49,515 bases of DNA, taken from positions 1-49,515 of IMG/VR virus record IMGVR_UViG_3300029319_000082; one strand, 5' to 3'. The first letter of the stretch is position 1. Every line of letters begins with the position of its first letter. Below the pieces are notes generated by a model that was given only the letters and a program-made list of their open reading frames with translations, did no database searches and was not told where the DNA came from. The DNA is from a virus. Of this stretch, positions 22,674 to 29,343 are shown one piece after another. The position numbers and the translations under genes were made by a program.

Positions 22674-23156
22674 TTATAAATCTATACCTGGAATATCAGG
22701 ATCACCATCAGGGAACCCAGGACCTATTTGGGGACCAGACCCACCCCCAGGTCTACGTCTGATGGGAAGATCTTGAAAAAATGTTTTCATTGCAAATAGA
22801 AAATCGTTTTCTTGTATTACACCTTGCCTATACAGGGATAAAATTCTCAGATAATTTTCTATTTGATCCTCTGGTAGTAAGTAAAGTCTATTGTTAGCGA
22901 TCCATTGAATGATTTCGTCGGTAGACGCACTCATTCCAGGAAATGGACTTCCACTGCCTATGTTCAGGATGCCTCTTCTTTTTCCTCGAAATAAACCTGG
23001 GACTCTTTTAGTTTTAGGAGCCTTAGAAGCAGTCTTAGCACCTTTAAACAACCCCCTCAACGCTGAGATAATACCTTTTAAAGATATCTCATTCAAAGCA
23101 CCATAATAGCCCTCTTGGTATGCTTCTTTGATCATTTGTCTTTGTTCTGGTGTCAT
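22674..23156 (-). CDS. Capsid-targeted-type protein, 160 aa
   Basis: Module MTPEQRQMIKEAYQEGYYGA then LNEI, then SLKGIISALRGLFKGAKTAS, close to the segment after the cut in the 10998 protein. The middle has a small helical domain (STDEIIQWIANNRLYLLPED then QIENYLRILSLYRQGV). The C-terminus is Pro/Gly/Asp rich (GFPDGDPDIPGIDL). RBS AAGGA. Unknown function. Confidence 0.75.
   Translation of the reverse strand: MTPEQRQMIKEAYQEGYYGALNEISLKGIISALRGLFKGAKTASKAPKTKRVPGLFRGKRRGILNIGSGSPFPGMSASTDEIIQWIANNRLYLLPEDQIENYLRILSLYRQGVIQENDFLFAMKTFFQDLPIRRRPGGGSGPQIGPGFPDGDPDIPGIDL
23088..23156 (-). repeat. Targeting-module coding repeat, copy 5
   Basis: First 23 codons of the 160-aa gene; same as copy 1 for the first 17 codons, then the YYGALNE variant. 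Confidence 0.75.
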
Positions 23157-23165
23157 CGTGTTTCC

Positions 23166-23552
23166 TTACCCGATTGGTTCGTCCAAATCAATATCATCTG
23201 CGTCATCTAATCGTTTTTTCAAGGCATCAATCGCATCATCGATTGGGGTATCAAGATCTGGGTTTTTTGGATTGAATAGTCCTTTTTTTGACTTTCTGAG
23301 AATCTCTGACCGTCTTTTCATCACATTTCCCATATATTTACTTCCCTTTACCTCTTTACCTGTGGCTGGATCAATTATGTTACCCTTTCTGTTGAGGGTG
23401 AAACCTTGTTTTTCTAAATTCATTTCCTTAGCGACCTTGGCGGCAAGTCTTTTAAGAAACCGCAACGTAGTTCGTGATGGTGCCTCGTTCAAAGCACCGT
23501 AGTAACCCGCTTGGTATGCTTCTTTGATAAGTTGTCTTTGTGAAGGGGTCAT
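23166..23552 (-). CDS. Capsid-targeted-type protein, 128 aa
   Basis: Module MTPSQRQLIKEAYQAGYYGA then LNEA; LNE followed by Ala is the best match to the T4 gp21 site in the set. The mature part is basic (TTLRFLKRLAAKVAKEMNLE, GKEVKGSKYMGNVMKRRSEI) and ends with the shared tail DALKKRLDDADDIDLDEPIG. Only about 105 residues would remain after cutting. A terminator and a CATAAATA element lie just upstream, so this gene begins a late unit. Confidence 0.75.
   Translation of the reverse strand: MTPSQRQLIKEAYQAGYYGALNEAPSRTTLRFLKRLAAKVAKEMNLEKQGFTLNRKGNIIDPATGKEVKGSKYMGNVMKRRSEILRKSKKGLFNPKNPDLDTPIDDAIDALKKRLDDADDIDLDEPIG
23484..23552 (-). repeat. Targeting-module coding repeat, copy 6
   Basis: First 23 codons of the 128-aa gene; PSQRQL start as in copy 3 and GALNE end as in copy 5, as if formed by exchange between copies. 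Confidence 0.65.
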
Positions 23553-23572
23553 ACATTATCTCCAGTTATGTC

Positions 23573-23580
23573 TATTTATG
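23573..23580 (-). promoter_or_regulatory. Possible late promoter (CATAAATA)
   Basis: Minus strand GCATAAATAG directly after a terminator and 20 bases before ATG 23552. The position between a terminator and a head-type gene makes this one of the better late-promoter candidates. Confidence 0.55.
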
Positions 23581-23608
23581 CAAAAACAGCACCCAATCGG
23601 GTGCTGTT
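23581..23608 (-). terminator. Rho-independent terminator of the 23.7-26.5 kb operon
   Basis: Minus strand AACAGCACCC, loop GATT, GGGTGCTGTT then TTTG: a perfect 10-bp stem followed by Ts. It closes the unit that starts at the promoter 26522-26550. The 66 bases between it and the stop at 23675 show no further structure. Confidence 0.85.
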
Positions 23609-23674
23609 CTGGTGACTTCACTCTCCGTCACTAGGAAAGCCATTTTAGTGACTTGGCATGTCTCACTCTACCTT

Positions 23675-24046
23675 TCAGTCATGATCTTCTGACCAATCTT
23701 CGTAGTTGCCATCAGAATCGGTAAACTCAATGTGAGTATCCTTGTCGTTGTCATCAAAAACCAATGGTTGAAAACCAAGACTTGCGATCTTTTTAACAAG
23801 TGATTTGATTCTAGGCTTGATGTAGTATTCGTATTCATTCAATTCTTCGTCGGTAAACCAACCAACAGGCTTGTCTACCATCACGACAGTTCGACAGACC
23901 ATCTCAAGAATCAAATCGCCAACATTTGTCACCTCTTCATTTGACCAAGTAGAGCCATCTTCTGCTTCGAAAAGGCGTTCGATTTGAGGGAGCATACGAA
24001 TAACTTTGTTCATTTGATCTGACGTTGCGGTTGTTCGAAAGGGCAC
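23675..24046 (-). CDS. Unknown acidic protein, 123 aa
   Basis: GTG 24046 is preceded by AAGGAG with 7-base spacing; the longer frame to 24085 lies inside the upstream gene. Begins (M)PFRTTATSDQMNKVIRMLPQ; helical first half, then an acidic Asp-rich C-terminus (FDDNDKDTHIEFTDSDGNYE). No family recognised. Last gene of its operon. Confidence 0.65.
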   Translation of the reverse strand: MPFRTTATSDQMNKVIRMLPQIERLFEAEDGSTWSNEEVTNVGDLILEMVCRTVVMVDKPVGWFTDEELNEYEYYIKPRIKSLVKKIASLGFQPLVFDDNDKDTHIEFTDSDGNYEDWSEDHD

Positions 24047-24057
24047 AGTTTTTCTCC

Positions 24058-24552
24058 TTACTGATAGCCGTTGTAGCGATACCATTCTTCATTCGAAGCG
24101 ATGGTGTTAAGATTATCCAATGACTCTCGCCCCAAGCAGGTTGAGAGATTGACGGTCACGTCCCCGTCATTGTTGAAGTTAAATGTTCGCTGTCCAGGAA
24201 TATCTTTTTGACAGCCTGTTTCTTTGCAGCAATCTGTGTCACAGACTTTTTGATTGTTGAATGAGTCACGAATATCTTGAATCCATGGCCAAAGATTATC
24301 GAGAAGATAATCATGCTCAACATCATCGGTGATGGTTTCCCAAACGTCAGTATCACGAAGAATCTCAACACTTGAGACGATTGGCGTTTGCATGATGTCA
24401 TCACACCACGAAAGACGAATCTTGCACATGCTTGCTGGGTTAGAGCCAGGATAGAAGTAGCCAGTGAAAGTCACATCCGACAGTGCGTAAGACACACACT
24501 CTTTGTCTGCTGGATCGCAAACATCCATGTAGATTTTTTCTTTGTCAGTCAA
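24058..24552 (-). CDS. Unknown Cys-rich protein, 164 aa
   Basis: TTG 24552 with GGAG 7 bases upstream. Contains a cysteine cluster VCDTDCCKETGCQKD (about residues 103-117) and further Cys at CDPADKECVS, suggesting metal binding. The end has beta-type sequence (RTFNFNNDGDVTVNLSTCLG). The N-terminus overlaps the end of the 129-aa gene. No family recognised. Confidence 0.65.
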   Translation of the reverse strand: MTDKEKIYMDVCDPADKECVSYALSDVTFTGYFYPGSNPASMCKIRLSWCDDIMQTPIVSSVEILRDTDVWETITDDVEHDYLLDNLWPWIQDIRDSFNNQKVCDTDCCKETGCQKDIPGQRTFNFNNDGDVTVNLSTCLGRESLDNLNTIASNEEWYRYNGYQ

Positions 24553-24934
24553 GAGTTGTCTCCTTTTGTTTGCTCTTTACTCTCTCAATGATACCCTCAT
24601 CTGTGCATTTGTCAAGTTCTTCTTTCGAAATTCTTCTGAATCCTTGATGATAGAATTGGCGCCAAAGATCTCTGGCCTGTGATATTTTCCAAGAGGCAGC
24701 ACGCTTGCCAGAGACTGTTCTTTTCTTTGCTTGTGCAGGCACAGGGGGTTTTCTTTCGAGGATGCTGAAATCGGAAATGATAACCTCTTCGTCATCATCC
24801 CACTTCACGAAACCTCGAACTTGGAGTTGTTCCCAGTCTTGGCGATAATTAGGCCCATGAGGATAATCAGGTCCTGATGCATCAGTGGTTGCCCAGTATG
24901 GCGTATATTTCACAAGGTAATATTCGTTCTTCAT
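24545..24934 (-). CDS. Unknown protein, 129 aa
   Basis: MKNEYYLVKYTPYWATTDAS opens a Tyr/Trp-rich beta segment (VRGFVKWDDDEEVIISDFSI). The C-terminal half is basic and helical (KKRTVSGKRAASWKISQARD then LWRQFYHQGFRRISKEEL). No family recognised. ATGA overlap with the upstream gene. Confidence 0.65.
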   Translation of the reverse strand: MKNEYYLVKYTPYWATTDASGPDYPHGPNYRQDWEQLQVRGFVKWDDDEEVIISDFSILERKPPVPAQAKKRTVSGKRAASWKISQARDLWRQFYHQGFRRISKEELDKCTDEGIIERVKSKQKETTLD

Positions 24935-25491
24935 GATGTTGTGTAAGCCGGGTTGAAAGACTTTCGTGGCCGTCTACCGCGAGCAGGCTTGAGAACGGTC
25001 TCCAAGGCTACGTTGGTGGGATTGTAGGGCATACGAAAATGGTCAGTGGACGACCTGAGGTCAGCCGGTTGCCGATTTGACACCATGACTTGAAAAAGAT
25101 TTTTGTCTCGTTCTCTATCCATAGAAAGCATAGTACCAGGTCTCCAGCCGTTGACTGGCATTCGACGCCAGAAGTCTCTCACATTTTTCAGTGTCATATA
25201 TCGAAACTCTGCGCCACCGAAGCGACCCTCTTGCACAAGAATCTTTTGCATGGGTCTATTTTCCCAATTGCGATGAAACCAAAAGATCTTTCTGGCTTCA
25301 CGAGGAACATAACTGAGTTGGCTTGTTCTATACATTTCAATTGGACCATCAAGATCAAAACCCATCCAAGTGAAGATGCGAGCATCAAGATGCGCCTTCT
25401 TGCATTCGATCCGATCTTCAATCGAAAACGACATGAGGCCTTGCATTTTCTCTTCAAGCATTTTCTTTTGAAGGGTCTTTGTTTCGTTCAT
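24931..25491 (-). CDS. Unknown protein, 186 aa
   Basis: ATG 25491 overlaps the stop of the upstream gene (TGATG). Trp/Arg-rich central region (IFWFHRNWENRPMQKILVQE, FRYMTLKNVRDFWRRMPVNG) and a basic C-terminus (LKPARGRRPRKSFNPAYTTS). No motif of a known enzyme. Possibly nucleic-acid binding. Confidence 0.65.
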   Translation of the reverse strand: MNETKTLQKKMLEEKMQGLMSFSIEDRIECKKAHLDARIFTWMGFDLDGPIEMYRTSQLSYVPREARKIFWFHRNWENRPMQKILVQEGRFGGAEFRYMTLKNVRDFWRRMPVNGWRPGTMLSMDRERDKNLFQVMVSNRQPADLRSSTDHFRMPYNPTNVALETVLKPARGRRPRKSFNPAYTTS

Positions 25492-25859
25492 CAAAAGGGT
25501 GGCTCCTCTGCGCCTTGTTTGCCTTCAGTGGCGATGCTCAACAATTGTCCGAAACCCGTCTCGGCAAACTTTCGCATATCGACCAGGCTCTTTGTTGCTG
25601 GATACCAAACGTCGATATCATCAGAGCCTTCAAAGTCGCCTTCTGAGTTCGACTTGAACACCATAGTCTCATTGACCTCGTACCGCTCGTCTGTTTGTTT
25701 GACTCGCATGCGAGAGGAAGAGACAACAACGTGCATCGGATTCAAGCCATCTGGCTCATAAGACCAAAGAGTCTGGTAGATCCATGACCCTTTATCATCC
25801 ATCTTCTCATTCTTCAAAGTTCTCACAAACTTCATTGGCTCGTTCTTTGTTTCTTCCAT
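25491..25859 (-). CDS. Unknown protein, 122 aa
   Basis: MEETKNEPMKFVRTLKNEKM, then a beta-rich domain (SWIYQTLWSYEPDG, HVVVSSSRMRVKQTDERYEV) with an acidic loop (NSEGDFEGSDDIDVWYPATK). No family recognised. Coupled by one- to four-base overlaps to both neighbours. Confidence 0.65.
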   Translation of the reverse strand: MEETKNEPMKFVRTLKNEKMDDKGSWIYQTLWSYEPDGLNPMHVVVSSSRMRVKQTDERYEVNETMVFKSNSEGDFEGSDDIDVWYPATKSLVDMRKFAETGFGQLLSIATEGKQGAEEPPF

Positions 25860-26455
25860 TATTGAATTCGCTCCATTTCCTCAGCGGGTTTCATTCGTTC
25901 TGAGTAGTCGGTCAACCATTCATTCACAGGCACCCAACCATGCTTGACGTTTGCCTTCCAGATCTCATGACAAGCACCCGCAGAGGCTTTGTGAAAAGAA
26001 CCAACGATGTCAAAATTGCCAGGGCTAATGTGCATTCTCTCATCGCCCCATGAGTAAACCTTGACATCATACAGCATCGTACCCGTTGAGTCTTTTTCAG
26101 TCTCCGTGAAAGTCATCACACGAAAAGTGCGAGGGTTGAACATGGCCTGTGTGTATGGATCGACGGGTCCCACTCCATAACGTGGGTAAGCCATACTCAG
26201 TTCGTGCCAACCTTCGAGATATGCGAAAATTTTACCGAGTTCTTTTTCGAGTTCAGCAGGATTCTGACAGCCGCGTGGTGGCACATCGGTTGTCAATTGA
26301 TCGTTATCTCTTTCCCATTCAGGTCTTGAGTATTCTTTCAATCGGGTATACTCTGACTCTGAATGCCAACGAGATCTATCGTCCGAATTGAATTCACGAA
26401 AGTAGTTCTCGGCGGCTTCTTCAAGAAAGGTTGTGTGAAGGTCGTGTTCGTTCAA
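25859..26455 (-). CDS. Unknown protein, 198 aa
   Basis: Start TTG 26455. The sequence is acidic, Trp/Tyr rich and soluble (FREFNSDDRSRWHSESEYTR, AYLEGWHELSMAYPRYGVGP, MLYDVKVYSWGDERMHISPG). No family recognised. First sizeable gene after the promoter at 26522-26550. Confidence 0.65.
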   Translation of the reverse strand: MNEHDLHTTFLEEAAENYFREFNSDDRSRWHSESEYTRLKEYSRPEWERDNDQLTTDVPPRGCQNPAELEKELGKIFAYLEGWHELSMAYPRYGVGPVDPYTQAMFNPRTFRVMTFTETEKDSTGTMLYDVKVYSWGDERMHISPGNFDIVGSFHKASAGACHEIWKANVKHGWVPVNEWLTDYSERMKPAEEMERIQ

Positions 26456-26550
26456 GAGTCACCCTTGTTTGAAAGCATGATGTAGAGAAAGGCAGAGAAG
26501 CCAAGAAGGTTCAGTGAAAGAAGGATAGTCTCAATCTCTGAATTTGTCAA
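26452..26550 (-). CDS. Possible tiny membrane peptide, 32 aa
   Basis: Frame ending TGA 26452-26454, overlapping the next start. A TTG at 26550 would give TNSEIETILLSLNLLGFSAF then LYIMLSNKGDS, one hydrophobic helix. There is no good ribosome site and the proposed start coincides with a -35 box, so it may be untranslated leader. Confidence 0.3.
   Translation of the reverse strand: MTNSEIETILLSLNLLGFSAFLYIMLSNKGDS
26522..26550 (-). promoter_or_regulatory. Sigma70-type promoter
   Basis: Reverse strand TTGACA (26545-26550), 17 bp, TATCCT (26522-26527). Transcription would start near 26515, about 60 bases before the first gene, and run to the terminator at 23581. Confidence 0.5.
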
Positions 26551-26670
26551 GGCAAAAGTTTGAGGGGCCGAAGTAAAAATGGGGAAATCCAGTCTTGGGG
26601 TTGGAGCGGCTTTTTTTGCCACGATTTTTTGTTTCCGCCCTATGTCAGTCCATAGAGTTGCTCGTCGAAG

Positions 26671-26743
26671 TGCTTCGGGAGGGGCTCGAACCCTCAACTT
26701 ACCGGTTAAAAGCCGGTTACTCTACCAATTGAGTTACCAAAGC
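26671..26743 (-). tRNA. tRNA-Lys (anticodon UUU)
   Basis: Acceptor GCTTTGG/CCGAAGC, D arm ACTC/GAGT, anticodon stem ACCGG/CCGGT with loop CTTTTAA (UUU), T arm GAGGG-TTCGAGC-CCCTC, discriminator A, no encoded CCA. It stands alone, 20 kb from the other tRNAs. The rest of the 26551-26786 gap shows no other gene I can support. Confidence 0.9.
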
Positions 26744-26786
26744 CGAGTGCGTTTTTCTCGCAGACGCACCCCTGCGGCGATGAAAC

Positions 26787-27062
26787 TTAGGCCACAGGCT
26801 CAGGCTGTGGGACAGACTCGGCAGCAGGTTCGCTTGCCATGACCTGTTCTGGCTCAGCAGCCAGTTCAGGGATCGAGTAGACGCCCTTAGAGACGCGACG
26901 ATCAGAGTCTTTCATAAGCCATCGAGGAAGAGTATGACCCGTAGCCTCTCGAACAGCGAGGCAGTCAGCACGGGTCATGGTGTCTTGGCTGAAGCCCGCA
27001 GTACGAGCAGCAGCGACAAAGGAAGTGATTTGTTCAGTAAGGGGTTGTGAGTTGCGTGGCAT
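26787..27062 (-). CDS. Paralogue of the AAA+ protein's N-terminal domain, 91 aa
   Basis: ATG 27062 follows GAAGGAG; the longer upstream frame is not conserved. The domain TRADCLAVREATGHTLPRWL then MKDSDRRVSKGVYSIPELAA aligns with residues 25-65 of the AAA+ protein at 27604 (LTRQQVKDVAAKHGVTLPRW, RASRGVYMLP). Both then run into an Ala/Pro/Glu linker, where this one stops. It may bind the same partner as the ATPase and regulate it. The helix-turn layout also allows DNA binding. Confidence 0.75.
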   Translation of the reverse strand: MPRNSQPLTEQITSFVAAARTAGFSQDTMTRADCLAVREATGHTLPRWLMKDSDRRVSKGVYSIPELAAEPEQVMASEPAAESVPQPEPVA

Positions 27063-27099
27063 ATTAAATGCTCCTTCTAAAAGTGGTGTGAAAAAGTGT

Positions 27100-27312
27100 T
27101 CAATACAAACCGGGTTGTGCGTCCCAGTAATCGTGTGGATCAGAGTAGTCGTCTTCGAGTTCGTAGACTTCGCCAAAGTAGGCATCGTCAACATCGTCTT
27201 CGAGATCTTCGTCCTCTGGATCATAGTTCATTGGATCGTTGGCATCGAGGGACATCTCGTCGTCGAGAGTCTCGTATGGGTTGTAAGAATGTCGGTCGTA
27301 GTTGCCTTGCAT
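27100..27312 (-). CDS. Very acidic small protein, 70 aa
   Basis: MQGNYDRHSYNPYETLDDEM, then a stretch dominated by Asp/Glu/Tyr (DPEDEDLEDDVDDAYFGEVY). ATG two bases after the stop of the upstream gene, with no strong ribosome site, so coupling is likely. Strong negative charge could mimic DNA; that is only a guess. Confidence 0.6.
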   Translation of the reverse strand: MQGNYDRHSYNPYETLDDEMSLDANDPMNYDPEDEDLEDDVDDAYFGEVYELEDDYSDPHDYWDAQPGLY

Positions 27313-27314
27313 AG

Positions 27315-27599
27315 TTAGATTTTACCCTCGGATTGGTCTGTGTCAAGAAGATTTTCAGAATTCAGAATATAATTTTTCTGAATCCACGTGTCGGATGCTG
27401 CTTCGGCTTCTTCGCGGGTGGCGTAAACGACCACCTTTTTGAGGCTTGCAGAGGACTCTTGGCGAGTCAGAAATTGAACCACATAGTGGCCAGAGTGGCC
27501 ATCGTACTCGATGGCCGCGTCGGCTTTCATCGTCACAGGAGCACCCCCATGACGATGAGCCAACGGTTCTCTTGAAGGGTCTGGTTGAGAAGTCGCCAA
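27315..27599 (-). CDS. Unknown protein, 94 aa (start uncertain)
   Basis: The core is MKADAAIEYDGHSGHYVVQF, LKKVVVYATREEAEAASDTW, an alpha/beta unit like small modules that pair a strand with an AREEAEAA helix. TTG 27599 is the first start; an internal ATG before KADAAI is also possible. Unknown role. Lies between the AAA+ gene and the acidic ORF in the GC-rich block. Confidence 0.6.
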   Translation of the reverse strand: MATSQPDPSREPLAHRHGGAPVTMKADAAIEYDGHSGHYVVQFLTRQESSASLKKVVVYATREEAEAASDTWIQKNYILNSENLLDTDQSEGKI

Positions 27600-27603
27600 T
27601 ACA

Positions 27604-28959
27604 TTAGAAGGGCGACTCCTCAGTGGCTACCCACTCGTGGCGAGAGAAGAATTCTTTCGCCTCGTCGCTGGCGTTGTCGAGGTCGATACCCCAAGTTTTG
27701 GTATCGGGCTCCCAGCGGGCGCCGAACGACTTGGCCTGATCTTTTTGATCATAAGGCACGCGGGCAGAGATTTTGCCTGAGGCGACACGCTCAGACTCAG
27801 TGGGCTCAGATTGAGCCGGAACAGTCTGGGCATCAATCTTGGTGTAGAGGTCGCGGAACGCCTCTTTGGTTTCTTGATCGAAACGGGCAGTAGCCATCTC
27901 GACTGACTTCATGCGGTCGCCGAAGATAGCGAACGCGCCGACGACATGCTCAAGGCGTCGAGTGGTGATGATCTCACCTTCGCCGCTCTCGAAGTAAAGT
28001 TCTCGCGTGGTCTCAGCCCACTTCGAGAGGCAATCAGCGAAGTTCTCATCGTCGCAGCCAAGATTTTTCATCATGCCGCGAACGATTCGGCGCTCAGTGA
28101 TGCGAGAGGGATACTCTTGCTCAAGGCACACTGGGAAGCGGTCGAGCGAAGCCTCGTTCATAACGTTGGCGCCGATGAATCGACCAGTCTCGTCGCCTTG
28201 CCCCTTAGTGTTGGCAGTAGCGACAACGGTGAAGCCAGCAGCAGGCGTGATGATTTCATTGATTCGCTTGATCAAGAAGGGCTTGCCTTCGAGGACAGGC
28301 TGAAGACACATGGTCTTCGGCGTGGCTTGATCGTACTCGTCAAGAAGCAACACAGCGCCGCGACGGGCTGCGAGGGTGACAGGACCATCTTTCCAGATCG
28401 TCTTGCCATCTTCGAGAACAAACGAACCGAGAAGTTCATCTTCATCGGTCATGTTGGTGATGTTGACGCGGAAGCATTCGCGTCCGAGAGCCGCACAGGC
28501 TTGCTCGATCATCGTGGTCTTGCCGTTGCCAGAAAGACCAGTCACGAACATCGGGTAGAAACGGTTCGAAGCAAGAACCGTACGAACATCGTCGAAGTGA
28601 CCGAACGGAACATAGTTCGGAATCTTCGCAGGCACAGTCTGGCCCGCAATGGACGACATGACCGAGACGGTCGCATCGGACTGAGCCATCTCAACAACGG
28701 GAGCAGGGGCAGCAGGGGCTGGAGCAGCCACTGGTGCAGGAGCAGCCGGCGCAGGCGCAGAAGCCTGGTCGGCAGTCGGAAGCATATAGACGCCTCGGGA
28801 TGCTCGATACTGCTCGTCATTGAGCAACCAGCGGGGAAGAGTCACGCCGTGTTTAGCGGCGACATCTTTCACTTGCTGGCGAGTAAGAGTAGAACCCGAC
28901 CCGAAGCCCTCAGCCGCAGCAGCAGTCAAGAATTCGGATCGATCAACAACTTTAGGCAA
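27604..28959 (-). CDS. MoxR/CobS-like AAA+ ATPase, 451 aa
   Basis: TTG start 8 bases after GGAG. Domain 1 (residues 1-65) is the LPRWL-type module also present alone at 26787. An Ala/Pro linker follows. The AAA+ core has Walker A VTGLSGNGKTTMIEQACAAL (about residue 140), Walker B AVLLLDEYDQATP, sensor 1 FTVVATANTKGQG and EASLDRFPVCLEQEYPS. The end (VPYDQKDQAKSFGARWEPDT then KTWGIDL) resembles DUF5710, a small domain of phage and mobile-element proteins. MoxR-type ATPases act with VWA proteins to insert metals or remodel complexes; the divergent VWA gene fits. CobS-like genes are known in T4-like cyanophages. Confidence 0.85.
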   Translation of the reverse strand: MPKVVDRSEFLTAAAAEGFGSGSTLTRQQVKDVAAKHGVTLPRWLLNDEQYRASRGVYMLPTADQASAPAPAAPAPVAAPAPAAPAPVVEMAQSDATVSVMSSIAGQTVPAKIPNYVPFGHFDDVRTVLASNRFYPMFVTGLSGNGKTTMIEQACAALGRECFRVNITNMTDEDELLGSFVLEDGKTIWKDGPVTLAARRGAVLLLDEYDQATPKTMCLQPVLEGKPFLIKRINEIITPAAGFTVVATANTKGQGDETGRFIGANVMNEASLDRFPVCLEQEYPSRITERRIVRGMMKNLGCDDENFADCLSKWAETTRELYFESGEGEIITTRRLEHVVGAFAIFGDRMKSVEMATARFDQETKEAFRDLYTKIDAQTVPAQSEPTESERVASGKISARVPYDQKDQAKSFGARWEPDTKTWGIDLDNASDEAKEFFSRHEWVATEESPF

Positions 28960-28995
28960 GGTTGAGTCTCCTTCAAGAGAAAAGCGAGAATGTCG

Positions 28996-29012
28996 GGGGC
29001 GACAATCGCCCC
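28996..29012 (-). promoter_or_regulatory. Leader hairpin of the AAA+ mRNA
   Basis: GGGGCGA-TTG-TCGCCCC on the minus strand: a perfect 7-bp GC-rich stem about 30 bases upstream of the GGAG of the AAA+ gene. Could modulate translation or stability. Confidence 0.5.
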
Positions 29013-29024
29013 GTCACATAGGCC

Positions 29025-29052
29025 ATCTTACCATCTGTTTTGCGATCTGCAA
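29025..29052 (-). promoter_or_regulatory. Sigma70-type promoter of the AAA+ gene
   Basis: Reverse strand TTGCAG (29047-29052), 16 bp, TAAGAT (29025-29030); the leader then includes the hairpin and the ribosome site. Confidence 0.55.
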
Positions 29053-29130
29053 GTCGATTTAGACGAATTTTAGCATTTTATCCAGATTTTTTGGCATGTG
29101 CGTTTTTACGTCAAAAATCGTGTTTTTTTG

Positions 29131-29163
29131 CGTCAAAAGCCAGTTTTTTTGGCTTTTTTGACG
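29131..29163. repeat. Inverted repeat CGTCAAAAGCC / GGCTTTTTTGACG
   Basis: Two oppositely oriented copies of the TTTTTTGACG element with GCC/GGC inner ends and a T-rich loop, forming an imperfect hairpin (two extra T in one arm). It could be an operator or a bidirectional terminator. Confidence 0.5.
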
Positions 29164-29198
29164 TTTTTTACTTGTTTTTTGTCAAAAAGATGGTACCA

Positions 29199-29212
29199 CG
29201 CGGGCGCCCGCG
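29199..29212. repeat. Perfect 14-bp palindrome CGCGGGCGCCCGCG
   Basis: Directly follows the palindrome TGGTACCA and stands in otherwise T-rich sequence. Typical of a dimeric repressor site; no such repressor is identified in the window. Confidence 0.6.
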
Positions 29213-29243
29213 CCCGTTCATCCCTCCCCCTTTTTTGACGCTC

Positions 29244-29265
29244 TCTGTTAGGGGTCTGTTAGGGT
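29244..29265 (+). repeat. 11-bp direct repeat TCTGTTAGGGG / TCTGTTAGGGT
   Basis: Two head-to-tail copies about one DNA helical turn apart, 45 bp before the -35 of the VWA promoter, where an activator or repressor could bind on one face. Confidence 0.5.
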
Positions 29266-29309
29266 ATCCAAAAAATCTGGAGAAAATGTCGATTTTTCGC
29301 ATTCTGCAC

Positions 29310-29337
29310 TTGCCAGCGTCGATTTGCATGGTATAAT
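29310..29337 (+). promoter_or_regulatory. Sigma70 promoter of the VWA gene, leaderless arrangement
   Basis: TTGCCA (29310-29315), 16 bp, TATAAT (29332-29337). Only six bases separate the -10 box from GTG 29344, so the mRNA should start at or within a base of the start codon. Confidence 0.65.
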
Positions 29338-29343
29338 GGATGC

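Larger units (their letters stand above)
28960..29343. promoter_or_regulatory. 384-bp control region between AAA+ and VWA genes
   Basis: No gene. Holds outward promoters for both genes, a leader hairpin on the AAA+ side, five copies of TTTTTTGACG or its complement (29109, 29131, 29154, 29181 partial, 29231), palindromes TGGTACCA (29191-29198) and CGCGGGCGCCCGCG (29199-29212), and an 11-bp direct repeat. It looks like a multi-site operator. Confidence 0.6.

Noticed and set aside
10933-23552. Repeated 60-70 bp units as a CRISPR-like or IS-type array
   Set aside because: Every copy is in frame at the start of a different gene and codes for the same peptide; spacing is gene length, with no spacers or cas genes.
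26452-26697. 81-codon minus-strand frame
   Set aside because: Its N-terminal half overlaps tRNA-Lys; only the last 32 codons could be real and are listed at low confidence.
26579-26842. Plus-strand frame of 87 codons across tRNA-Lys
   Set aside because: Overlaps a well-formed tRNA and has no ribosome site.
27946-28965. Long plus-strand frame (339 codons) opposite the AAA+ gene
   Set aside because: The AAA+ frame has all motifs; long antisense frames are expected in GC-rich DNA. Composition (Arg/Ser/His rich) is typical of a shadow frame.
29154-29188. Rho-independent terminator in the AAA+/VWA gap
   Set aside because: Stem is imperfect and both flanking genes are transcribed away from it, so an operator role is preferred.
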